Shown: one piece after another, positions 1 to 6,633 of the stretch
How positions within the stretch are numbered: the stretch's first letter is position 1
Layout of the letters: each line of letters begins with the position of its first letter
NCBI RefSeq assembly: GCF_007556815.1
Contig: NZ_CP041745.1
Location: 4,019,501-4,083,500 of the forward strand
DNA length: 64,000 nucleotides
DNA from: Paraburkholderia megapolitana
GTDB taxonomy: Bacteria; Pseudomonadota; Gammaproteobacteria; Burkholderiales; Burkholderiaceae
Reading direction: 5' to 3'
Position numbers and translations under genes: made by a program
The notes under the pieces: generated by a model
Seen by the model: the letters and a program-made list of their open reading frames with translations, nothing else
Told to the model about the DNA's origin: nothing
The model's database searches: none

Positions 1-38
1 CAACTGACAACTATTGTCAAACTCGCGTCGCTACGATT

Positions 39-773
39 TCACAGCATGGCCAGCACCGCTTTGATCACGACATCCGGATCGTCGCGCTGGACGAAGTGCT
101 GGCTTGCCGGCGTCATGATCTGATGTGCCTGCGTCGATAGCGGCAGCAGTTCGCGCTGCAGGTCTTCCCAGTGTGCTTGCAGCGCATCTCGTGTCGCGGT
201 GGGAAAGAATGGTGAATTCGCGAAAGAGCCGGCGGTGATCACCGTCACCGGCAGATCGCCGAGCGGCGCGATCTCGCGATACATGTCGAGACTGGTGGGC
301 AGATCGATGCGCTCCGGCGTCGCGTCGGGTGTGCGCCACTCGCCTGCCCAGAATGTCCGCATGCGTGTCTGTTCGGGTGTGTCCGATTCGCTTGGCGCAG
401 GGAACGCATTGCCGAATACAGCGAACTGACGCGTATGCATGGATTCGACCAGCACGAGCCCGTGCATTTCGTCGCGATAGCGCTGGGCGAACCCACGTGC
501 CAGCAGTCCGCCGAACGAATGACCGACGATGAGGTAAGGCGGCGGCATTGCGGTCGCCTGCAAGAGCGCGTGCAGTTCGTCGATCAGTTGACCGACGTGA
601 CGTACCGTCGACGGACGATCGCTTGCCCCGCGTCCCAGCCGGTCATAACGGAACACCGTGCAGTGCGCCGCAAGTGCGGACTGGATGGGTTGCCATTCGG
701 CGCTCTCCGCGCCCAGGCCAGTTTCGAGCACGACGGTCGGAGCGCCGCCGTGCCCCGATACGGCATAGGCCAT
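39..773 (-). CDS. alpha/beta hydrolase, probably missing its first residues
   Basis: A 244-residue alpha/beta-hydrolase-fold protein. The nucleophile elbow is GHSFGG with Ser86 and the likely catalytic His is His226 in SQHF. The oxyanion/HG region is reduced to SGHGGAPTVVLETGLG at the very N-terminus. The substrate cannot be told. It is the last gene of the minus-strand T6SS cassette, 92 bp after a PAAR gene. The ATG used is the only start in this frame, but the ten codons upstream (to a stop at 807-809) still read like family sequence (QFAALASGR), with an ATG at 815-817 in another frame. That suggests a one-base shift removed the true start. Whether it belongs to the T6SS cargo or is simply adjacent is not clear. 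Confidence 0.75.
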   Translation of the reverse strand: MAYAVSGHGGAPTVVLETGLGAESAEWQPIQSALAAHCTVFRYDRLGRGASDRPSTVRHVGQLIDELHALLQATAMPPPYLIVGHSFGGLLARGFAQRYRDEMHGLVLVESMHTRQFAVFGNAFPAPSESDTPEQTRMRTFWAGEWRTPDATPERIDLPTSLDMYREIAPLGDLPVTVITAGSFANSPFFPTATRDALQAHWEDLQRELLPLSTQAHQIMTPASQHFVQRDDPDVVIKAVLAML

Positions 774-865
774 GCGGCCGGACGCCAGCGCGGCGAATTG
801 CGGTTGTCATGGGTCATCGGGAATGGGGATAGTGCGAGACACGGCGTGGATACCGACATTACCTG

Positions 866-1129
866 TTATGTGCGACCTGATGATGGAACGCTCGATATCA
901 GCGCTGCGCCACACGAAGTCTTGTGTCCGTCGAAAGCTGCAGGCTTGCCGTCCACGATCACGTCCGGATCACCTTCAATGATGACGCAACTCTGGTGGCC
1001 AGCTATCGGACAGATGCACAGATCCCCGATACGGGCCACCGGGCGCTCCATGACCTGACTGGTGGTGCTCCCCGTGGTCACCACACCGCCATGGCTCGTT
1101 GCATCGCCTACACGGATGATGCCTCGCAT
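866..1129 (-). CDS. PAAR-domain spike tip protein (copy 1)
   Basis: An 87-residue protein made of a single PAAR domain. It starts MRGIIRVGD, typical of the family, and contains the His, Cys and Gly pattern of the cone fold that caps a VgrG trimer (IGDLCICP near residue 35, GHKTSCG near residue 68). A GGAG ribosome binding site lies about 8 nt before the ATG, and the start is 12 bp after the upstream Tla3-like stop. It is a paralogue of the PAAR gene at 2518-2775: both end in the same Ser-Ser-x-Pro-Ser-Ser-Gly-Arg-Thr tail. It is expected to sharpen the VgrG spike and help load the neighbouring lipase. Confidence 0.92.
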   Translation of the reverse strand: MRGIIRVGDATSHGGVVTTGSTTSQVMERPVARIGDLCICPIAGHQSCVIIEGDPDVIVDGKPAAFDGHKTSCGAALISSVPSSGRT

Positions 1130-1141
1130 TAAATTTCGCTC

Positions 1142-2518
1142 CTAGTACGAATAGCCTTGTCCCTTGTAGTCCGTATCGAGACGACGCCCCCACCACGGCA
1201 GGTATGCATTATTCTCACCACGCGCGCGAAACCAGTCGCTGTCCGGATTGATTGGCGTCAATTTCGACGGCGGAACAATCACGACCGCCGTCGGGTGTTC
1301 GGCATCTGTGGTGCCAGCAACCAGTACGTTACCGCCCAGGTGATTTGCTCGACCAATCGCCAGCGCGACGTCGGTAAGCGCCGTACCAGCGCCCATCTCG
1401 CCCAACAGTGCAGGCGTGTTAAACGTCTGTTTCTGGTAGTCGAATTCCGGCAAGGTTTCAGTCAGTGTCTGTGAGAGGGAACCAAGACGTGCTGAGGCCG
1501 CATCGTTACCCTTGCCTGCGTCGTGGATCACGTAGTGAATGTCGGTCGGCGAGACATTTGCGTTGCGCGCTGCCTCCGTGATCGTCGCCTTCCACGCCTG
1601 CACCGTACGAGTTGTTCCGGCCTTCGCTTCAAAATCTTTCACGTTGCCGCTTGCCGCTTTACCGATCCAGGCGAGTGGCACACGTTCGGTCTTCATAGAC
1701 GGCCCCGCCAGAATCAGGAGCACCATATTCTCGTTAATCTGAGCGTCTTTCGGTGGAAAGCTCGGTGCATCCCAGTTCATTACCCACACACTTTCCTGGG
1801 GATGAGTTTGCAGGTAGTCGAGGGCCGCATTCAGCGACGTAAAGCCCGCGTTGGGACCACCGGCCGTAACGTGCACATCGGGTGGCGTATCTTTGCTCCA
1901 CAAGTCCTTGAACGACGAATTTCCGATTTTGAACTTGCCAACTATCCGACTGCGCAGGTACGCGTTTGTCTCGTCCACACTAAGGCGATTCTTGGGGATC
2001 GCATACTCGACGTGGATACCGGCTAGCTCACGCCACTTCCTTCGGTCATCCGATTGCACCGTGTAAAAGTAGTTCGGGTTCGTCACATAGGGCTCACCGA
2101 ACAGCGCCAATAGCTTGTCGACATACTTCTCCTGGAATCCCTGGAAAGTCTCCTCCCCACCTACTCCGTTGGCAATCCCCGCCACAGACTGAAGCGACGT
2201 AAATGCAGCCGGTTTGGTTCGGACCATATCGTCATTCCTGTTGGCCTTGACCAGTCCGAGTGTCCACAACAGTTGCCATTCGGTAGGGTAATCGCGACGC
2301 TGCAGCGGATTGAGCCATTCGAGACCCACGACCTGAGCCACAAACGGCGATGCGGACGAGACTGTTGCAGCCTCCTGAGTTGTATTCGCCGGTGTGGCAG
2401 CCATCGCGGGCCGGCTCGCCAGCGCGGTAGTAAAAGCGAAGAAAGCTGTCGCCAGCAAAGCGGGGACGCCTATGAGACGTGTAAACACTTGTGTAGTGCT
2501 CCATGTCGGCGTTCGCAT
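1142..2518 (-). CDS. Tla3-like T6SS lipase adapter (copy 2)
   Basis: A 458-residue protein with an N-terminal hydrophobic segment (about residues 12-38, ending in Ala-x-Ala-like sequence), then a large domain closely similar to the protein at 2784-4253 (shared motifs such as EWLNPLQRRDYPTEWQLLWT and PALLGEMGAGTALTDVALA). The family is that of Tla3, the adapter that connects Tle3 lipase to VgrG in Pseudomonas aeruginosa; this assignment rests on domain resemblance and gene context. The ATG at 2516-2518 overlaps the upstream PAAR stop (TAATG), so translation is coupled; a longer start at 2566 would intrude into PAAR. It may be an adapter for a second cargo or a membrane or periplasmic partner; the hydrophobic N-terminus leaves this open. 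Confidence 0.8.
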   Translation of the reverse strand: MRTPTWSTTQVFTRLIGVPALLATAFFAFTTALASRPAMAATPANTTQEAATVSSASPFVAQVVGLEWLNPLQRRDYPTEWQLLWTLGLVKANRNDDMVRTKPAAFTSLQSVAGIANGVGGEETFQGFQEKYVDKLLALFGEPYVTNPNYFYTVQSDDRRKWRELAGIHVEYAIPKNRLSVDETNAYLRSRIVGKFKIGNSSFKDLWSKDTPPDVHVTAGGPNAGFTSLNAALDYLQTHPQESVWVMNWDAPSFPPKDAQINENMVLLILAGPSMKTERVPLAWIGKAASGNVKDFEAKAGTTRTVQAWKATITEAARNANVSPTDIHYVIHDAGKGNDAASARLGSLSQTLTETLPEFDYQKQTFNTPALLGEMGAGTALTDVALAIGRANHLGGNVLVAGTTDAEHPTAVVIVPPSKLTPINPDSDWFRARGENNAYLPWWGRRLDTDYKGQGYSY

Positions 2519-2775
2519 TATGTCCGCCCGGAAGACGGAAGACTCGAAATCAACACAGCGCCGCATGACGTTTTGTGACCCTCGAACGAGGCGGCCACAC
2601 CGTCGATCTGGAAATCACCGTCACCTTCAGCAATTACCACGGCGCCGTGCATTGGGCACGTGCAGAGATCACTTTTGCGGGCGGGCGCACGCCCCATGAC
2701 TTCGCTGTTCGGTGCGCCGGTTTCGACAAGTCCTCCGTGGCTATGGGTGTCGCCAACCCGGATGATGCCTCGCAT
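2518..2775 (-). CDS. PAAR-domain spike tip protein (copy 2)
   Basis: An 85-residue single-domain PAAR protein starting MRGIIRVGDTHSHGG. It has a C-T-C-P-M-H cluster near residue 38 and GHKTSCG near residue 66, and an AGGGGGAA ribosome binding site just before the ATG. It begins 8 bp after the stop of the Tla3-like gene at 2784-4253, and its stop overlaps the start of the next Tla3-like gene by one base. It is a diverged duplicate of the PAAR at 866-1129: the termini are the same and the central loops differ, which would be expected if each tip pairs with a different cargo or VgrG. Confidence 0.92.
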   Translation of the reverse strand: MRGIIRVGDTHSHGGLVETGAPNSEVMGRAPARKSDLCTCPMHGAVVIAEGDGDFQIDGVAASFEGHKTSCGAVLISSLPSSGRT

Positions 2776-2783
2776 GATTCCCC

Positions 2784-4253
2784 CTACTCGGAAAAGCCCT
2801 GCATCAACCCCTTGTCAGCATCTAACCGGCGACCCCACCACGGCAGATAGGCGTTGTTCTCGCCCCGCGCGCGGAACCAGTCGGCATCTTGATTGATCGG
2901 CGTGAGTTTCGACGGCGGGACAATCACCACGGCGGTCGGATGGTTCGCGTCCGTCGTTCCTGCGACCAGCACGTTACCGCCTAGGTGGTTAGCACGGCCA
3001 ATGGCAAGCGCAACGTCCGTCAACGCGGTGCCCGCGCCCATCTCGCCGAGCAGCGCCGGGGTGTTGAACGTCTGCGCCCGGAAATCGTATTCGGGTAGCA
3101 CTTCGGTCAGGGTCTGCGACAGCGGGCCGATACGTGCCGAGGCGACATCACCACCTTTGCCCGCATCGTGAATTACATAGTGGATATCGGGAACGGCGAC
3201 GCCCGCATTGTGTGCGGCAGCTTCAATCGCGGCTTTCCATGCCTGCACCGCGCGCGTTGTTCCGGCCTTCGCTTCGAAGTCCCTTACATTGCCCGTTGCG
3301 GCGCGACCGATCCACGCAAGCGGTGTACGCTCCGTCCTGAAGTCCGGGCCGGTCAGGATCAGCAGCACCATGTTTTCGTTAAGTTGGCCGTCCTTCGGTG
3401 GATAGCTTGGCGCGTCCCAGTTCATTACCCACACGCTTTTGTCCGGATTACCTTGCAGGTAATCGAGCGCCGCGTTCAGAGAAGTGAAGCCAGCATTTGT
3501 GCCACCCGGTGTGATGCGTACATCGGGAGGGGTATCGCGGCTCCACAGGTCAGTAAATTCGTCGTTTCCGATATTGAATTCTCTGATGATCGATTTGCGC
3601 AGAAACGTCTGTGCTTCGACCGGATCAAGCCGCGCAGGCACAGCAAACTCCACATGGATGCCGGCAAGCTCGCGCCAGTTCTTGCGGTTAGCGGGCTTGA
3701 CTGTGTAGAAGTATTGGGAGTTCATGACATAACGATTACCAAACAACGGTAACAGCTCATCGACGTACTTTTCATAAAACCCGTCAAAAGTCTCTGTCCC
3801 GCGATTTCCAGCAGCAAGCGCACCGATGGACTGAAGCGTCGAGAATTTTGCCGGCTCTGTCCGCACCATGTCGTCATGCTTGTTGGGTTTGACAAGACCC
3901 AACGTCCAAAGCAATTGCCACTCTGTCGGGTAATCGCGACGCTGCAACGGATTGAGCCATTCGACTCCGACAACCTGGGCGACAAACGGTTTCGCAAGTT
4001 CGGCGGTAGCTGGTGCAGCCTCTGCCGATGGCGTGGCGGCCTGCGCTGTAGATTGCATCATTGCCGTGCTGAATACGAATGTCGCAAGGGCTACAAGGCT
4101 TGGCAGCAGGACCAGTCGTCTCATGAATTCTCCGGTACTAACGGGTTGCGGGTTGTCGTGTGCAGTCCATGCCAGCATGACAGCCATTAGCAGGATCAAC
4201 ACGGCGAACGCCAGCGCCACTCGGCGCGGCCACGTCGAAATGAGGGCGCTCAT
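2784..4253 (-). CDS. Tla3-like T6SS lipase adapter (copy 1)
   Basis: A 489-residue protein of the Tla3 adapter family. It has two hydrophobic N-terminal segments (about residues 11-30 and 45-70) where its paralogue at 1142-2518 has one. A start at the internal Met44 would give a protein matching the paralogue. The ATG overlaps the stop of the split tle3 gene by 4 bp (ATGA), so the two are translationally coupled, as expected for an effector and its adapter. In P. aeruginosa Tla3 is needed to hand Tle3 to VgrG2b; that role is inferred here. No separate gene resembling the Tli3 immunity protein is seen in the cassette. Confidence 0.82.
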   Translation of the reverse strand: MSALISTWPRRVALAFAVLILLMAVMLAWTAHDNPQPVSTGEFMRRLVLLPSLVALATFVFSTAMMQSTAQAATPSAEAAPATAELAKPFVAQVVGVEWLNPLQRRDYPTEWQLLWTLGLVKPNKHDDMVRTEPAKFSTLQSIGALAAGNRGTETFDGFYEKYVDELLPLFGNRYVMNSQYFYTVKPANRKNWRELAGIHVEFAVPARLDPVEAQTFLRKSIIREFNIGNDEFTDLWSRDTPPDVRITPGGTNAGFTSLNAALDYLQGNPDKSVWVMNWDAPSYPPKDGQLNENMVLLILTGPDFRTERTPLAWIGRAATGNVRDFEAKAGTTRAVQAWKAAIEAAAHNAGVAVPDIHYVIHDAGKGGDVASARIGPLSQTLTEVLPEYDFRAQTFNTPALLGEMGAGTALTDVALAIGRANHLGGNVLVAGTTDANHPTAVVIVPPSKLTPINQDADWFRARGENNAYLPWWGRRLDADKGLMQGFSE

Positions 4254-5971
4254 GCAATCCCTCCGACCTTCAGATAGAAGCTGCCTTCACGTTCGTCGGC
4301 AATCTTTGCAGGTTTTTGAGCGTCGGGATCTTCGGTAATCCATCGTTGAAGGGAATGGCTGTTCATTACACCATCCGTGAAGTACTCAAAGTACTTCTTG
4401 TTCGGATTGTCCTTGTTTAATCCCTTACCAAAGCGCCAGTCGGCCTCAATACGTAGGTCATGCAACTGCTCAGGCGACAGATAGCACAACCCGACTGCTA
4501 CATCATAGGCGAGCGCCTTCTGCGCATGCTCCGGGTTCGCCATGGTGATCGAGTGGTTGGTCGGATTGTTCTTTGCGCTTTTATCCAGAATTTGAGTCAC
4601 CTGTTTGTTGTGCCACTTTTCGTAGCCCTCCGGCGCGGCGCTCTTGCCGTCCTCACCGATGACGTTGCCATCGCTGTCGACCCAACTGGAATTGCCATCA
4701 CGCAGCGCGCGCATGCGCAGGATCGCGTGATCCTCGTAACGCTGTGATGCCTCGCTGTCTTCGTTGCCGATAGCTTTCGCTCCCTTTTTGTAGCTATCGT
4801 AGGGATCGTCGGGGTTCGCGCCCGTATTCTTCGGATCACGCGCCGCGGCGGGTGGATCGTAGTCCTCGTTGAAGTCGCTGTGTGCCTTATCTCCATCACT
4901 CACATCGACTGGATTATTCGGGTTACCGAACAAAAACGCCTTCGGTGGAAACGGTTCGTCCAGCGCTGGCGCATCTGCGATCACCGTGTGATCCTTCGGA
5001 GGATCGGCGTTCACACGCATCATGTCGAGCGATGACGTGACCAGCGTCACGATATAGAGCAGCGGGGCGGTCGCCGTTGTCGCAAGTTTTGCAACGAAGT
5101 TTTCGTTGGCGCTGTACGCACGCATCAGTCCATATTTCGCAGGTGGCGAAGGCGGATACCAGAACCCCTTCGTTTTCCCCTTTTCATACCGCCAGTCGTC
5201 CTTCCAGTAGTTATACGGCTTCCCGTGGACGCCAACCTTAAAGTGCGTGGCAAACACCCGCTGAGTCAGTACGCCCGCCGCCCCTGTATCAGTGAGTTCG
5301 TCCCCGGACATCCCGCGCCAGCCAATACCCTGCACGGTCGTCGCCGAGATCACCTGGTCGTGCGGACAACAGTACAGCGTAACCCGACCATACGTGCATT
5401 GGTTCACGCCGTGGGAAGCCCGGTCGTCCGCTGCCTTGTACGTCTTGCCGCTCGTAGGCGATACACGTTCATTCGCCATGTCGTTGTCGACCTTCTCGGC
5501 GGGCATTTCGAACGCCTTACGGGCACGGATGATGTTAAAGAACTCCCGCAACGTCTTTGTGCGAGCCTCGTAGGTTTCCCGTCCCCGATCGCTGCTAGCA
5601 TCGGCCACCTGGCGCTGCGACCAGTTCTCCATCACTGTGCTCGTGTTCGAAAGACTGTAGGGTGGATTCGCGAGCACATAGGCGTCGGCTACGCAACGCC
5701 CGGTATGACCCCACGGGTCGTTGACTTCCGGGAGCTGGTCGCCCAGAAATGCAGCCGTCAGACCGACCATATTGCCCTGACTGTGGCACACGATCGTTAT
5801 CGGAACGTTGGCCTGTTTCTGCCGGATTGACTGGATCAGCTTCGCAAGCCGCAGCGCGGCAAGCACGCCGTACATGCGCGGCGGCGTCCGGTAAATGGGG
5901 CGCTGCGTCGGGTTGACCGATTGCACCGAGATAAAGCCGAAGATGCGGTCGTCCACGCCTGCGTGCCACAA
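4250..5971 (-). CDS. Tle3-type T6SS lipase, C-terminal part (frameshifted)
   Basis: A 573-codon reading frame from a TTG at 5969-5971, carrying the nucleophile elbow CHSQGN (Ser64 here, about Ser277 in the repaired protein) and the long C-terminal region typical of Tle3 phospholipases. Coding-like sequence extends upstream in this frame to about 6008, without a start, and joins the frame of the preceding fragment at a run of six C (6009-6014, six G in the gene). Adding one G restores a single product of about 786 residues reading WGGGPFANGC across the junction. As written the gene is broken. Alternatives are real inactivation, slippage-based on/off switching, or a base-call error in the run. 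Confidence 0.85.
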   Translation of the reverse strand: MWHAGVDDRIFGFISVQSVNPTQRPIYRTPPRMYGVLAALRLAKLIQSIRQKQANVPITIVCHSQGNMVGLTAAFLGDQLPEVNDPWGHTGRCVADAYVLANPPYSLSNTSTVMENWSQRQVADASSDRGRETYEARTKTLREFFNIIRARKAFEMPAEKVDNDMANERVSPTSGKTYKAADDRASHGVNQCTYGRVTLYCCPHDQVISATTVQGIGWRGMSGDELTDTGAAGVLTQRVFATHFKVGVHGKPYNYWKDDWRYEKGKTKGFWYPPSPPAKYGLMRAYSANENFVAKLATTATAPLLYIVTLVTSSLDMMRVNADPPKDHTVIADAPALDEPFPPKAFLFGNPNNPVDVSDGDKAHSDFNEDYDPPAAARDPKNTGANPDDPYDSYKKGAKAIGNEDSEASQRYEDHAILRMRALRDGNSSWVDSDGNVIGEDGKSAAPEGYEKWHNKQVTQILDKSAKNNPTNHSITMANPEHAQKALAYDVAVGLCYLSPEQLHDLRIEADWRFGKGLNKDNPNKKYFEYFTDGVMNSHSLQRWITEDPDAQKPAKIADEREGSFYLKVGGIA

Positions 5972-6609
5972 GTCCGGCAGGCTTGAACAACCGTTGGCGA
6001 ACGGCCCGCCCCCCAGTAGCCTTGTTCGTTCAGAAAAATCTTGTCGCCGTACTCCTTCAGTTCGTCCTTGTTCGCCTTGTAGCCCCAGCGAAAGTGGATC
6101 ACCGGCGAGAACGACAGGTCGGGCTTGATATAGCTATCAGGCAGCAGGTTCGGGTTCAGGAACCCGTCAGGCGTCAGACCTTTGGTGTAGGTGACGGGCG
6201 ACATCTGCCCGCCGACGACGCCCGTGTGAGTCATCTGATCATCGAGTCGGGCGAGTCTCCGGTTCAGGCCGTGGCATAGTCCCTCCTCGGTTGCAGCGTA
6301 CCACTCGCCCTCGGAGTTCACGCCGTGCACGAAAATGACAATGCCGGGTAGCGGATGCTGCTTGACACAGATCAGTTCGCTGTTGAGATCGAAGAGAGTC
6401 GGTCCGTCTCCCTGTCCGACAACGATGCGTTGGGGCATAGTCGTCGGCGCTGCGGGGTCGCCGGATGAGGCCGCGTCCGCATCGGGCGTAGCAGGTGTCG
6501 TGGACGTCGCGGGTGCGGCGGGTGCCGCAGTACTGGCAGCGGGCGTTGCCGATGCGCTCGCCGGATCACCCTGCGGCGGGATATCGGGATTCAGATATGA
6601 GTCGGTCAT
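5836..6609 (-). CDS. Tle3-type T6SS lipase, N-terminal part (frameshifted)
   Basis: A 257-codon frame beginning MTDSYLNPDIPP. It has a Ala/Pro/Thr-rich leader of about 60 residues and then the start of the Tle3 alpha/beta-hydrolase domain, including FVHGVNSEGEWY near residue 95. Good family sequence runs to Trp199 (EQGYWG) and then turns into Arg/Cys/Ser-rich nonsense for the last 55 or so codons. That marks the frameshift at 6009-6014, and the remainder of the enzyme continues in the other frame down to 4250. It starts 24 bp after the vgrG stop, in the same operon, the usual place for a VgrG-delivered cargo. Confidence 0.85.
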   Translation of the reverse strand: MTDSYLNPDIPPQGDPASASATPAASTAAPAAPATSTTPATPDADAASSGDPAAPTTMPQRIVVGQGDGPTLFDLNSELICVKQHPLPGIVIFVHGVNSEGEWYAATEEGLCHGLNRRLARLDDQMTHTGVVGGQMSPVTYTKGLTPDGFLNPNLLPDSYIKPDLSFSPVIHFRWGYKANKDELKEYGDKIFLNEQGYWGAGRSPTVVQACRTCGTQAWTTASSALSRCNRSTRRSAPFTGRRRACTACLPRCGLRS

Positions 6610-6633
6610 GCTGGAACAAACCCCTCAGGATGC

